Of a stretch of 59,977 nucleotides of DNA, positions 1-10,109 are shown in pieces; positions within the stretch are counted from its first letter, which is position 1, and the number at the start of each line of letters is the position of its first letter. The notes beneath the pieces were generated by a model. The model was given only the letters and a program-made list of their open reading frames with translations. It was not told the origin of the DNA and searched no databases. The DNA comes from a virus: positions 1 to 59,977 of the IMG/VR virus record IMGVR_UViG_3300047281_000067; one strand, written 5' to 3'. A program made the position numbers and the translations under genes.

Positions 1-1
1 G

Positions 2-157
2 CTGGATCATCTAGAACTTAATCTTTCCATTTTGAAAGAGAACGCCCAAGAAGTTAACTTCTCGGACACAAAAGCGAAGAAACAATATAGTGATAATGTG
101 ATGTTTATGAAACAGTTTTTTGAACGTGCTGAATTTTTAGCACGATCCGGACAATGA
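2..157 (+). CDS. C-terminal end of an unknown phage protein (partial)
   Basis: An open frame enters from the left edge and ends with TGA at 155-157, giving about 51 residues that end in ERAEFLARSGQ. It is charged and helical in character, with no recognisable motif. Its stop overlaps the ATG of the next gene (ATGA), so the two are translationally coupled. Position just upstream of the tail fibres suggests a virion or assembly protein, but no function can be assigned. Confidence 0.6.
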   Translation: MDHLELNLSILKENAQEVNFSDTKAKKQYSDNVMFMKQFFERAEFLARSGQ

Positions 158-363
158 CAGTCAGTAATTATAACCACCATATATATGGTTGGTTAGAGAA
201 AATAGAAGCTAATATAGCTAAATTTAGAGATCAGGATGGCCCAACGCAGGATGAAAAAATTGAGTTTATAACTCATCAGTATCATTTGGTTATGTTGATT
301 TACAAAGCGTTAAACGGACAAGTAATATTTGTAGGTGCGAAACCTATAAATGAGCAATTATAA
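154..363 (+). CDS. Small hypothetical protein, 69 aa
   Basis: The ATG overlaps the stop of the preceding gene. The 69-residue product is mostly helical, with an N-terminal YGWLEKIEANIAKF stretch that could be amphipathic. No motif was recognised. It is followed after 21 bases by the large fibre gene, so it probably belongs to the tail or fibre operon. Confidence 0.6.
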   Translation: MTVSNYNHHIYGWLEKIEANIAKFRDQDGPTQDEKIEFITHQYHLVMLIYKALNGQVIFVGAKPINEQL

Positions 364-384
364 AAATAACAAGGAATTAAAAAC

Positions 385-3300
385 ATGGCAAATGACAATA
401 TTAGAGTTTTGGGCGGGTTGGAATTATCAAGCACATTAAGTTATGAGACTAACTACACCGATTTCCCCGCAGATCCAAAACCAAGAACATTGATCGTCAA
501 AGAAGGCATGGCGTATTTATATACTGAACTAGTAACTGGTTCAGGATATTTCACATGGACTCCGATTGGCTTAAAACAAACAGCTTATCTACATACACAA
601 GGTGTAGCAAGCACAACTTGGACAGTAACTCACAATTTTGGTACAACTGACTTTGGTTATTTCGTTTATGATAATAATCACCACTTGGTAGTTGCTAGCA
701 TTACTGTTATTGACAACAATCAAGTACAAATCAATTTAGCAGAAGCTATTACGGGTACAGCAGTATTCTTCTCGATTATTCACGTAAGCGCACCAAATGT
801 ATCAGCAGTTGATAGCATAACAGTCAATACTATGACTTTACGTGATGCTAGTGGCGTATTGACGGTGAATAATAACGCAGTAGCAATGGCTGAAGCTGTG
901 GCATCTAGTCTTGCTTTGATTTACACTAAAACGCAATCAGATAGTTTGTTGTCAGCGGCAGTTAGTGCTGAAGCAGATTTACGCTCAGCAGCAGATACGG
1001 CTCTTTCGGCTCGTATTGACGGTGTACTAAGTAACATTGACTCAGCAGCATTAGATTCATTATCTGAAATCGTAACAGCATTCCAAGCAGCCGACGGTAG
1101 CTTGAATGGTGCAATTACTGCTCTAGGTACAAGTTCATCAAGCGCATTAGCAACTGAAGTAACCAACCGTACATCAGCAGTTACCGCAGCTATTGCTACA
1201 GCGGCATCTGACGCAACAGCTAAGGTATTGACTGAAACAACTGCTCGTCAAAGTGCTGACGCAACTAATTCATCATCTATCACAACAGAATTCAATCGTG
1301 CCGTTGCTGCTGAATTAGTTCTAACTACGTCAGTTACTAATGAAGTAGCTGCCCGCGCGCTAGGTGATTCAAATACACTAGCTGATAGCAAAGCATATGC
1401 TGACAGCAAAGTTACTACAGAAGCAACTGCCCGTTCAGCAGCAGACACAGCAGCAATCTCAACTGCGGCATCTGACGCAACAGCTAAGGTACTTGTTGAA
1501 ACAACTCGTGCCACAGCAGCAGAAGGCATACTAACAACTGGTGCAGCAACTGAAGTTACTAACCGTACATCAGCAGTTACAGCAGCCATCGCTGCCGCTG
1601 CATCTGACGCAACGGCTAAAGTATTGACTGAAACTAATGCTCGTATCGCCGGTGATTCGGCTACACTAGTTACTGCTAAGGCATATGCTGATGGATTATC
1701 TTCATCAGGTGGAACAGCGTCAAATGCGTATGCTGATTCTATCATGGCAACTGAAGTTACTGCTCGCACTACTGCTGACACTGCCGAATACAATGCTCGT
1801 GTTGCTAGTGATGATACATTGCAAGGTCAAATCTTTGTAAATGCTACTGCTATTTCTACTGAAGCCACTACAAGAGCAACAGCAGTTACAGCAGCAATAG
1901 CTACTGCGGCATCTGACGCAACAGCTAAAGTTTTAACTGAAACAAACGCACGTATCGCAGCAGACACGGCAGCTATTGCTACAGCAGCAACAGCAGCAGA
2001 TGCTAAAGTATCAGCAGAAGCGACATTGCGCGCCGCAGCAGACACTGCGGCCATTGCTACAGCAGCAACGTATACGGACGGAGCAATCGTTCCAGCAGTT
2101 AAGACTTATCTAACTGCGGTTACTGGTGATATTATTCCAGCAGTAAACTTAGTTGGTAATTTGGGTAGTGTAACGCATCAGTTCCACTCATTATATGTTG
2201 GTCCAGGCACACTGTATGTTAACGGTAAGGCAGTTATTCAAGATAACAGCGATACAATGACATTCAGTACTGACGCTAATCAAAATATGCGTTTACAAAC
2301 TTCTGGATCTGGTCATCTGGAACTTCAAGCAGCTACTGGTACAATCGATATTAAAGGTACATTGAGCATTGAGTCAGGTAAACGTATTGTTGACAGCGCC
2401 GGCACCCAAGTTCAATTTGGTGATGACATACAATTAAACAATAATAAAGTCATTGGTCTTGCTACTCCTACTGCTAATACTGATGCTGCTACTAAAGCAT
2501 ATGTTGATGGATTAACAACCGGTGATACTACTTTAGTACGTACATCTGGTGCTCAATCAATCGCCGGTGTAAAAACTTTTGCTGACGGTATCGTAGTTTC
2601 AGGTAACTTAACAGTTAGCGGAACGATGACAACTATCAACAGTGAAACAATCAAACTAGCTGATAACTTAATTGATTTAAACAGTAATTTCACATCAGGT
2701 GCTCCTACTGAAAATGCTGGTATTCGTATTATGCGTGGCGACGAACCAGGTGCTCAGTTAAGATGGAATGAGTCTGTTGATAAATGGGAAACAAGTGCTG
2801 ATAGTGTTAACTTTTTGACAGTAGCATCTACTGCTGACGTTTCTGCTGAAGCTACCTTACGCACATCAGGTGATGCTACAACATTAGCAAGTGGTAAAAC
2901 ATATGCTGACTCAGGTGATGCTACAACATTAGCAAGTGGTAAATCATACGCAGACGCAGGCGATGCTACTGAAGCATCAGCCCGTAATCTTGCGATTGCT
3001 ACTAACTTAGTTACGGCTAAATCATACGCAGACGCCGGTGATGCTACAACATTAGCAAGTGGTAAAACATATGCTGACGGTATTGTTGCTACTGAAGCTA
3101 CTGCGCGTTCAACAGCAGTTACAGCAGCTATTGCTACTGCGGCATCAGACGCAACTGCTAAAGTACTTGTTGAAACAAACGCACGTATCGCAGCAGACAC
3201 AGCAGCTATTGCTACGGCGGCAACAGCAGCAGATGCTAAAGTACTAGTTGAAACAAATGCTCGCGTAACAGCAGTATCTGGTGCAATTACTACAGCAGCA

Positions 3301-3816
3301 TCTGACGCAACAGCTAAGGTTTTAACTGAAACAACTCGTGCTACTACTGCAGAAGGTACTTTAACTACTAATTTAGCAACTGAAGTAACCAATCGTACAT
3401 CAGCAGATACAGCAGCAATAGCCACAGCAGCAACTGCAGCAGACGCTAAAGTACTAGTTGAAACAAACGCACGTATTGCCGCAGACACAGCAGCTATCGC
3501 AACTGCAGCTACAGCAGCAGATGCCAAAGTACTTGTTGAAACAAACGCACGTATTGCCGCAGACACAGCAGCTATCGCAACTGCAGCTACAGCAGCAGAT
3601 GCCAAAGTACTTGTTGAAACAAACGCACGTATCGCAGCAGACAGTGCTGAAGTAACAGCACGTAATTCTGCTATTACTGCAGGTGTAGTTACAAGTGCAT
3701 CTAAGTTGACAACTGCTCGTACAATTAACGGTGTATCATTTGATGGTACAGCGAATATCACTGTAACAGCAAGTGCAGCTACATTGACCGGTACGATTGA
3801 CGGCGGTTCATATTAA
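385..3816 (+). CDS. Giant repeat-rich tail fibre protein, 1143 aa
   Basis: This is probably a long trimeric tail fibre. The N-terminal 150 residues form a globular domain (LYTELVTGSGYFTWTPIG, then THNFGTTDFGYFVYD), likely the attachment end. Two long Ala/Thr/Asp-rich blocks follow, roughly residues 155-590 and 815-1110, built of units such as ETNARIAADTAAIATAA. Such periodic sequence typically forms coiled-coil fibre shafts. Between them, around residues 690-800, is a fibre module (TTGDTTLVRTSGAQSIAGVK, then TINSETIKLADNLIDLNS). At the DNA level, a 26-codon unit repeats with exact 78-bp spacing near 3463, 3541 and 3619. Large antisense frames here are artefacts of codon bias. A fibre role is well supported; host receptor is unknown. 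Confidence 0.85.
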   Translation: MANDNIRVLGGLELSSTLSYETNYTDFPADPKPRTLIVKEGMAYLYTELVTGSGYFTWTPIGLKQTAYLHTQGVASTTWTVTHNFGTTDFGYFVYDNNHHLVVASITVIDNNQVQINLAEAITGTAVFFSIIHVSAPNVSAVDSITVNTMTLRDASGVLTVNNNAVAMAEAVASSLALIYTKTQSDSLLSAAVSAEADLRSAADTALSARIDGVLSNIDSAALDSLSEIVTAFQAADGSLNGAITALGTSSSSALATEVTNRTSAVTAAIATAASDATAKVLTETTARQSADATNSSSITTEFNRAVAAELVLTTSVTNEVAARALGDSNTLADSKAYADSKVTTEATARSAADTAAISTAASDATAKVLVETTRATAAEGILTTGAATEVTNRTSAVTAAIAAAASDATAKVLTETNARIAGDSATLVTAKAYADGLSSSGGTASNAYADSIMATEVTARTTADTAEYNARVASDDTLQGQIFVNATAISTEATTRATAVTAAIATAASDATAKVLTETNARIAADTAAIATAATAADAKVSAEATLRAAADTAAIATAATYTDGAIVPAVKTYLTAVTGDIIPAVNLVGNLGSVTHQFHSLYVGPGTLYVNGKAVIQDNSDTMTFSTDANQNMRLQTSGSGHLELQAATGTIDIKGTLSIESGKRIVDSAGTQVQFGDDIQLNNNKVIGLATPTANTDAATKAYVDGLTTGDTTLVRTSGAQSIAGVKTFADGIVVSGNLTVSGTMTTINSETIKLADNLIDLNSNFTSGAPTENAGIRIMRGDEPGAQLRWNESVDKWETSADSVNFLTVASTADVSAEATLRTSGDATTLASGKTYADSGDATTLASGKSYADAGDATEASARNLAIATNLVTAKSYADAGDATTLASGKTYADGIVATEATARSTAVTAAIATAASDATAKVLVETNARIAADTAAIATAATAADAKVLVETNARVTAVSGAITTAASDATAKVLTETTRATTAEGTLTTNLATEVTNRTSADTAAIATAATAADAKVLVETNARIAADTAAIATAATAADAKVLVETNARIAADTAAIATAATAADAKVLVETNARIAADSAEVTARNSAITAGVVTSASKLTTARTINGVSFDGTANITVTASAATLTGTIDGGSY
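3463..3640 (+). repeat. 78-bp tandem repeats within the fibre gene
   Basis: The unit starting ACAAACGCACGT recurs at 3463, 3541 and 3619, with near-identical sequence over each 78-bp period. It encodes a 26-residue fibre-shaft unit. The same unit, more diverged, also occurs earlier in this gene and at 4160-4290 in the next fibre gene. High DNA identity suggests recent duplication or ongoing recombination between units. Confidence 0.85.
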
Positions 3817-3831
3817 TAGTAAGAAGTAGTA

Positions 3832-3856
3832 TAAGTGGGCTTTGGCCCACTTATTA
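3832..3856 (+). terminator. Hairpin after the first fibre gene
   Basis: AAGTGGGC and GCCCACTT flank a short loop directly after the fibre stop codon, followed by an AT-rich stretch without a clean T tract. Likely a terminator or mRNA 3' stabilising hairpin. Confidence 0.6.
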
Positions 3857-3919
3857 AATACTATGCGGTGTACATATATCGCACGGTAAAAATAACAATA
3901 AAAACAGGAATATTCCAAA

Positions 3920-6790
3920 ATGACAAATCCAATTCTAATTAAGCGTTCAGCAGTCGCAGCAAAAGCACCAGCAACTACTGACTTATCATTAGGCGAGTTA
4001 GCTATCAACACAGTTGATGGTAAACTATTTTTAAAGAAAAATGTAACTGGCACTGAAACAATCGTTGAAGTCGGTTCAGCAGTATCAACTGCACAAGCAG
4101 CAGCAGACACCGCAATAGGGACAGCCGCAGCGTCAGATGCAACTGCTAAGGTTCTAGTTGAAACAAACGCACGTATCGCAGCAGATACAGCAGCTATTGC
4201 TACAGCAGCAACAGCAGCAGATGCTAAAGTATTAGTTGAAACAAACGCACGTATCGCAGCAGATACAGCAGCATTAGCTACCGCAGCCGCAGACGCAACT
4301 ACTAAAGCAAATGCAGCTCAAGCAGCCGCTATTGCCGCAGTTACAAACGGTGCTGGTGCAGCCTTTGACACATTGAAAGAAATTCAAGATGCAATGGCAA
4401 CTGATACTGAATTATCAGCCGCTATTGCTGCTATTTCTAACGTGCCAAGCGCAACTAAGCTACAGACTTCTCGTACAATTCAAGGTGTAGCTTTTGACGG
4501 TACTGCCCCAATTACTGTTGCGACTGCTGGTACTGGTATTACTGTAACTGGCACCTTAATTGCCACGACGATAACTCAGTATACTGACGTACTAGCAACA
4601 ACAGCCGCAAAAGCAGCTATCACAGCAACGGGTCCGGTCGTTGCGACAGCAGGTGTTATCTCAATGCCAGCAGCAACTACTTCTGTGGCTGGTCACTTGA
4701 CAGCAGCAGATTGGACAACATTCAACGGTAAGCAAGCAGCATTGGGCTTTACTCCGTACAACGCTACTAATCCAAGTGCGTATGTTACAGCAGCAGTTAC
4801 ATTGACTACTGCTGCTCAGACAGCTATTACTTCAGTTGGTACATTGACTTCATTGGCAGTAACTGGTAACGTAAGTGCAGGTAATGTCTCAGCAACAACT
4901 TTCACTGGTGCTTTAACTGGTCTTGCCTCAAGTGCAACAGTAGCGGCTTCAGCAAATGCGGTAGCAGGCGCTAATGTAAGCGGTCAAGTAGCAAACGCAT
5001 TAGTTGCGGGTACTGTTTACACAGCAGCACAACCAGCAATCACTTCTGTTGGTACATTGACTTCATTAGCAGTAACTGGTAACATCTCAGGTGCTAATCT
5101 AACTGGTACTCATTATGGCGCAGCTACTGGATTGACTTCAATCCCGGGTGCTAATGTAACTGGTACTGTGCCACTTGCTACAAGCGCAGTTAACATCAGT
5201 GGTACTTACGCAGGGTCAATTACTTCTGCTCAAGTTACAACTGGGTTAGGTTTTACTCCGTACAATGCAACTAATCCAATTGGATACACTACTAACTTAG
5301 GTACAGCAACATCAGTTGGTGGCACTGGAACTGTTAGTGGATTGACTCTAACTGGAACTGTTACTACTTCAGGTAACTTGACTCTTGGTGGTACGTTAGC
5401 AGTTACTCCTACTAACTTTGCGTCACAGACTGCTACCACTGTTTTAGCATCACCTACTAATGCAGCAGGTGTACCTTCATTCAGAGTACTATCTTTAGAA
5501 GATATACCAGACGCTTGGGTTAAGAAATCTGTAGTTGCAGCGACTACTGCCAACATTACGCTTTCAGCACCTCAAACTATTGACGGTATTGCTTTAGTTG
5601 CCGGTAATCGTGTTTTGGTTAAAAATCAAACCCTTCCAGCAACCAATGGTATATATGTAGTGACAGCAGCCGCGTGGACCAGAGCATTAGACGCAGACAC
5701 TATCAGTGAGATTGCAGGTGCTCACGTAAACGTCGATAGCGGAACCGTTAACGGTGGATTATCGTTTGATACCGATGCTAAAACTACTGATACGCTTGGT
5801 ACTTCGGCAATTACGTGGAATAGAAACATTGATGATGGATATACAATACCAGTAACACAAGGTGGTACCGGTGCGATAACAGCCGCGGCAGCTTTAACAG
5901 CTCTTGGCGCTTATGCGGCAACTAATCCAAGTTCATATGTTACGGCAGCAGTTACATTGACTACAGCAGCACAAACAGCAATCACTTCAGTTGGTACACT
6001 AACAAGTTTAGCAACCTCAGGTGATGTAACAGTTGGTGGTAACTTGACTGTAAGTGGTACAACTACTACTATCAATTCAACTACTGTTACTACTAATGAT
6101 CTCAATCTAGTACTTGCTAACAATGCTGCTACAGCAGTAGCAGCTAACGGTGCTGGTTTAACAGTCAACGGTGCTCTAGCATCTTTCACTTATACTAATG
6201 CTGATGATCGTTGGAATTTGAATAAGAATTTGAATGTAACTACTGTATACGGAAATGTAAGTGGAACAGCGGCTACTATCACTGGTACTTACGCAGGTTC
6301 AATTACTTCTGCTCAAGTTACAACTGGGTTAGGTTTTACTCCGTACAACGCAACTAACCCAAGTGCGTATGTTACAGCAGCAGTTACTTTAACAACTGCG
6401 GCTCAAACAGCAATCACTTCAGTTGGTACATTGACTTCATTAGCAGTAACAGGTAACATCTCATCAGGTACTTACCTGATTGCTGGTGTGGCAACTGCTT
6501 TGACGGCAGCAGGTACAACACAGGCAACTGCGTTAGTATTAGCTAAAGCGATAAATGTTGTAGCTACTGTCGGAGCTAGTTCTGGTGTTGTGTTCCCAAC
6601 ACCAGTAGCCGGCACACGTATTATAGTTATCAATACTTCCGCAACTGCATTAAACGTGTATCCAGCAGTTGGTGGCACGGTCAATTTGTTAGCGGCTAAC
6701 GCAGCATTTGTAATGCCAGCAGCAGGCAAACTTGAGTTTGTTGCTGTTAGTGCGACACAATGGTATACATTGAATGCTACTTTTGCTTAA
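3920..6790 (+). CDS. Second large tail fibre protein, 956 aa
   Basis: The protein begins MTNPILIKRSAVAAKAPATT, typical of phage fibre or structural proteins with an N-terminal virion-binding segment. Residues about 60-130 share the ETNARIAADTAAIATAA shaft repeat with the upstream fibre. The middle contains repeated ITSVGTLTSLAVTGNI units and GLGFTPYNATNP boxes, both common in phage tail fibres. Around residues 540-640 lies the module with GNRVLVKNQTLPATNGIYVV seen in many fibre proteins. The C-terminal 90 residues (TTQATALVLAKAINVVATV) resemble a tip domain. It probably pairs with the upstream fibre as a proximal/distal set, or they form alternative fibres. Which end binds the host is inference. 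Confidence 0.85.
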   Translation: MTNPILIKRSAVAAKAPATTDLSLGELAINTVDGKLFLKKNVTGTETIVEVGSAVSTAQAAADTAIGTAAASDATAKVLVETNARIAADTAAIATAATAADAKVLVETNARIAADTAALATAAADATTKANAAQAAAIAAVTNGAGAAFDTLKEIQDAMATDTELSAAIAAISNVPSATKLQTSRTIQGVAFDGTAPITVATAGTGITVTGTLIATTITQYTDVLATTAAKAAITATGPVVATAGVISMPAATTSVAGHLTAADWTTFNGKQAALGFTPYNATNPSAYVTAAVTLTTAAQTAITSVGTLTSLAVTGNVSAGNVSATTFTGALTGLASSATVAASANAVAGANVSGQVANALVAGTVYTAAQPAITSVGTLTSLAVTGNISGANLTGTHYGAATGLTSIPGANVTGTVPLATSAVNISGTYAGSITSAQVTTGLGFTPYNATNPIGYTTNLGTATSVGGTGTVSGLTLTGTVTTSGNLTLGGTLAVTPTNFASQTATTVLASPTNAAGVPSFRVLSLEDIPDAWVKKSVVAATTANITLSAPQTIDGIALVAGNRVLVKNQTLPATNGIYVVTAAAWTRALDADTISEIAGAHVNVDSGTVNGGLSFDTDAKTTDTLGTSAITWNRNIDDGYTIPVTQGGTGAITAAAALTALGAYAATNPSSYVTAAVTLTTAAQTAITSVGTLTSLATSGDVTVGGNLTVSGTTTTINSTTVTTNDLNLVLANNAATAVAANGAGLTVNGALASFTYTNADDRWNLNKNLNVTTVYGNVSGTAATITGTYAGSITSAQVTTGLGFTPYNATNPSAYVTAAVTLTTAAQTAITSVGTLTSLAVTGNISSGTYLIAGVATALTAAGTTQATALVLAKAINVVATVGASSGVVFPTPVAGTRIIVINTSATALNVYPAVGGTVNLLAANAAFVMPAAGKLEFVAVSATQWYTLNATFA

Positions 6791-6803
6791 TAAGTAGTTA
6801 AAA

Positions 6804-6857
6804 TACACTATATCGCTATAGTGTACATAAAGTTATACACCGGAAACGGTGTATAAC
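6804..6857 (+). terminator. Double hairpin after the fibre operon
   Basis: Two stem-loops follow the fibre gene: a 9-bp TACACTATA stem (6804-6825), then an 11-bp stem GTTATACACCG/CGGTGTATAAC closed by a GAAA tetraloop (6832-6857). There is no strong T tract. Likely transcription termination or mRNA end protection. Confidence 0.6.
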
Positions 6858-6892
6858 CATTTGTATCCAGGTAACCGGTGATAAGTAAGAGT

Positions 6893-7312
6893 ATGAAGAA
6901 AATTCTTATCATGGGTTTACCTGGTTCGGGAAAAACTACATTAGCACAGCACCTTGTTGATAAATTGCGTGATTCAGGTAAAACAGTTACTTGGCTCAAC
7001 GCTGATGATATCAGAGCACACTTTAATGACTGGGACTTCAGTACAGAAGGACGAATACGACAGAGTAAACGAATGCGTGAACTAGCTGATGCCAGTGACA
7101 ATGATTATGCTCTGTGTGATTTCGTTGCCCCGCTTGTTGAAATGAGAGATAATTTTAATGCTGATTATACTATATGGGTAGATACTATCAGTGAAGGTAG
7201 ATTTGCTGATACTAATAAAGTTTTTGTCCCTCCTGTGAAGTATGATTTTCGTGTAACTGAGCAAGATGCTGAGAAATTGTCATCATTGATAATTCTGGAG
7301 ATTTTGCGGTAG
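6893..7312 (+). CDS. Adenylylsulfate-kinase-like P-loop kinase, 139 aa
   Basis: A Walker A motif GLPGSGKTT sits at residues 7-15, followed by WLNADDIRAHFNDWDFSTEGR, then a CDFVAP segment. This order is that of APS kinases (CysC), which phosphorylate adenylylsulfate. The protein is shorter than cellular CysC (about 200 aa), so the true substrate is uncertain and it could act on another nucleotide or polynucleotide end. I chose the ATG at 6893 because it lies immediately before the kinase fold; an in-frame GTG at 6878 is also possible. It leads the nucleotide metabolism cluster. Confidence 0.7.
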   Translation: MKKILIMGLPGSGKTTLAQHLVDKLRDSGKTVTWLNADDIRAHFNDWDFSTEGRIRQSKRMRELADASDNDYALCDFVAPLVEMRDNFNADYTIWVDTISEGRFADTNKVFVPPVKYDFRVTEQDAEKLSSLIILEILR

Positions 7313-7323
7313 ACTCCTAACTG

Positions 7324-7782
7324 ATGATAAGTAATAGTTCAATGATTAATGTATTTCAATTAAACTACGAACCCAGACTTAAAGACTGGTACGATTTACG
7401 CAGTGAACTATCTGATAAAGATACCCAAACAAAGTGCGTTGAAGTGGATAAATGGTGGCAACAAGCCCCAATGGTAAATCATTATTTACACCCATTAGAT
7501 ACTAAAAGCTGGCCTGGTCCATGGGAACTTTTGGTAGAAAATAACTACTGTAATCTAGCCAGAGGCCTGGGAATGTACTATACACTGGCGTTATTGGGCA
7601 TAGAGTCTATTGACTTTCTACTCGGAAAAGACGATAATGATGAAGAAGTGGCATTAGTCGTGGTCGACCGCGCAAAGTATGTACTTAATTACTGGCCCGA
7701 TTCGGTAATAAGTACTTCTCTCACAGATTTTAAAATTACTAATCAAATAGATTTAACGCAGGTTATCAAAAAAATAAAATGA
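7324..7782 (+). CDS. Hypothetical protein, 152 aa
   Basis: No family was recognised. The protein is acidic and Trp-rich (WYDLRSELSDKD, WPGPWELLVENNYC) and has a C-terminal VVVDRAKYVLNYWPDS segment. Its stop codon overlaps the start of the nrdA-like gene, so it is probably cotranscribed with the reductase cluster. Confidence 0.6.
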   Translation: MISNSSMINVFQLNYEPRLKDWYDLRSELSDKDTQTKCVEVDKWWQQAPMVNHYLHPLDTKSWPGPWELLVENNYCNLARGLGMYYTLALLGIESIDFLLGKDDNDEEVALVVVDRAKYVLNYWPDSVISTSLTDFKITNQIDLTQVIKKIK

Positions 7783-10100
7783 AAATATACGTTGTTAAAC
7801 GCAGTGGAAACAAAGAGTTACTAACTATTGAAAAATGGCAGACCCAAATCGCAAAAGTATGCGGTGGAATAGCTGATGTCAGCCAGAGCATGATTGAAAT
7901 CAAAGCTCAGCCTCACTTTTATGATGGCATCACAACACGCGAAATTGATGAAATAACTCTACGCGCCATTGTTGATTTAATTGATATGGAATCTAATCCT
8001 GATGTAGGTCATACTAATTATCAATATGTAGCGGGTCGCCAGCGTTTATCAATGTTGCGCAAGGACGTATATGGCGATTACGATGTTCCTCGTTTGTATG
8101 ACATTGTAAAAAAGAATATCGCAATCGGTCTATACACTCCTGAGCTACTTGAATGGTATACAGAAGCAGACTGGGATAAAATGGATGGTATGCTTGACCA
8201 TTCCAAAGATGAACAGTACGGTTTTGCTGCTATTGAACAACTAATTGAAAAGTATCTTGTACGCAACCGCGCAACTAAACAAACATATGAGACTCCTCAG
8301 ATTCGTTACATGGTTGCCGCTGCTACTGTCTTTCATAAAGAAGAACCTGCTGCTGCTCGTATGCGCTACATTAAGGAGTATTACAATTGTGCGTCTGATG
8401 GCTTATTTACTCTTGCTACCCCTGTGCTTGCGGGGCTTGGTACACCTACTAAACAGTTTAGCTCATGCGTTCTAATCAAAGCTGACGATAATCTAGATTC
8501 AATATTCGCATCTGGTGAAATGATGGCTAAGTATGCCAGTAAACGCGCCGGCATTGGTCTTGATATTGGTCGTTTGCGCCCACTTGGTGCTGCTATTCGC
8601 GGTGGCGAAATTATGCATACTGGCATGGTGCCCTTTCTGAAAAAATGGTTTGGTGATCTGCGCTCTTGCTCACAGGGTGGCATTCGTAATGCCTCTGCGA
8701 CAGTATTCTATCCTATCTGGCATTATCAATTTGATGATCTTATTGTATTGAAGAATAATCAAGGTACAGAAGAAACTCGTGTCCGTCACATGGACTACGG
8801 TGTTGTGCTATCTGCTTTCTTCTGGAGACGCTTTAAGAATAAAGAACAAATTACATTCTTTGATCCCAATGAAGTGCCTGATCTGTATGAAGCATTCTAT
8901 AGCAACACAACAAAATTTGAAGAATTGTATGTTGCTTATGAACAGCGTACTGACCTGCGTAAGAAGACAATGAGTGCTGAGGAAGTATTCAAGTCTGGAA
9001 TTCTTAAAGAACGCACTGACACTGGTCGGATCTATCTAGTATTCATTGACAACGTGATGAAGCAAGGCCCGTTCGATCCTGAGTATCATACAATTTACCA
9101 GAGTAACCTATGCTGTGAAATACTTTTACCTACTAAGTCCTTTAAACGTCTGGATGACAGCGATGGTCGTATCGCACTATGCACACTGGGCTCAATCAAT
9201 TGGGGCGCGTTCCGTAACCCAGAAGACATGCGCCGTGCTTGCCGTATACTGCAGCGTAGCCTCAACAACATTCTTGACTATCAAGACTTTCTTTCCATCC
9301 AGTCTAAGCTGAGTAATGATGAAATTCGCCCATTAGGAATCGGTATTACTAATCTTGCCTACTGGCACGCCAAGCGTAGTCTGATGTATGGTGAGAAAGA
9401 TGCGCTTGCTGAAGTCAAGACCTGGATGGAACATCAGGCATTCTATCTTACTGAAGCAACAGTTGAGCTTGCTAAAGAGCGCGGCGCTTGTTTGGATAGT
9501 GCTAAGACACGTTACGGTCAGGGAATCTTTCCTTGGGAACTACGTGCCACTGGCGTTAATGAACTAACTGACTTCACTCCTGACGAAGCTCTTGACTGGG
9601 AAACTCTTCGTGGTAATATGAAACAATACGGTGTGCGTAATGCTACACTGATTGCCATTGCCCCAGTAGAGTCAAGTTCAGTTGTTATCAACAGTACTAA
9701 CGGTATTGAAATGCCAATGAGTTTGATTTCAGTTAAAGAATCTAAAGCAGGCTCACTTACTCAAGTTGTACCTGAGTATCACAAACTGAAATCAAAATAC
9801 CAGCTGATGTGGGAACAAAAAGATTGCGATGGCTATTTGAAAACAGCAGCAGTATTAGCTGCGTATGTGGATCAAAGTATTTCCACTAACACATTCTACA
9901 ATCCTGCTCATTTTGAAGGTCGTAAAGTTCCTACTACTCTAATTGCTAAGAATTTGATGCAATCTCATCAGTGGGGCCTTAAAACGTTCTACTACTCATT
10001 AATTAATAAACAAGGCTCAAAAGCAGTAGATGAAGTAGCTGCTCCTTTAGAAGTAATCGACTTCGATGACGAAGAAGGTTGCGAATCCTGTAAACTCTAA
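7779..10100 (+). CDS. nrdA: Ribonucleotide reductase alpha subunit (class I), 773 aa
   Basis: This subunit reduces ribonucleoside diphosphates to deoxynucleotides and works with the beta subunit encoded next. The N-terminus (KIYVVKRSGNKELLTIEKW) is an ATP cone for allosteric activity control. The central barrel contains FSSCVLIKADDNLDS with the first redox cysteine, SKRAGIGLDIGRLRPLG, and the catalytic SNLCCE motif near residue 442. The C-terminus ends CESCKL, the swinging dithiol re-reduced by glutaredoxin or thioredoxin. All key residues are present and the length is normal for class Ia. No intein or intron is visible. The gene order alpha, beta, glutaredoxin supports the assignment. Confidence 0.96.
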   Translation: MKIYVVKRSGNKELLTIEKWQTQIAKVCGGIADVSQSMIEIKAQPHFYDGITTREIDEITLRAIVDLIDMESNPDVGHTNYQYVAGRQRLSMLRKDVYGDYDVPRLYDIVKKNIAIGLYTPELLEWYTEADWDKMDGMLDHSKDEQYGFAAIEQLIEKYLVRNRATKQTYETPQIRYMVAAATVFHKEEPAAARMRYIKEYYNCASDGLFTLATPVLAGLGTPTKQFSSCVLIKADDNLDSIFASGEMMAKYASKRAGIGLDIGRLRPLGAAIRGGEIMHTGMVPFLKKWFGDLRSCSQGGIRNASATVFYPIWHYQFDDLIVLKNNQGTEETRVRHMDYGVVLSAFFWRRFKNKEQITFFDPNEVPDLYEAFYSNTTKFEELYVAYEQRTDLRKKTMSAEEVFKSGILKERTDTGRIYLVFIDNVMKQGPFDPEYHTIYQSNLCCEILLPTKSFKRLDDSDGRIALCTLGSINWGAFRNPEDMRRACRILQRSLNNILDYQDFLSIQSKLSNDEIRPLGIGITNLAYWHAKRSLMYGEKDALAEVKTWMEHQAFYLTEATVELAKERGACLDSAKTRYGQGIFPWELRATGVNELTDFTPDEALDWETLRGNMKQYGVRNATLIAIAPVESSSVVINSTNGIEMPMSLISVKESKAGSLTQVVPEYHKLKSKYQLMWEQKDCDGYLKTAAVLAAYVDQSISTNTFYNPAHFEGRKVPTTLIAKNLMQSHQWGLKTFYYSLINKQGSKAVDEVAAPLEVIDFDDEEGCESCKL

Positions 10101-10109
10101 TCTTAAAAT

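Noticed and set aside
921-3761. Long antisense open frames in the fibre genes
   Set aside because: They mirror the Ala/Thr-rich repeats of the sense strand, have alanine/valine-rich nonsense composition and no ribosome sites.
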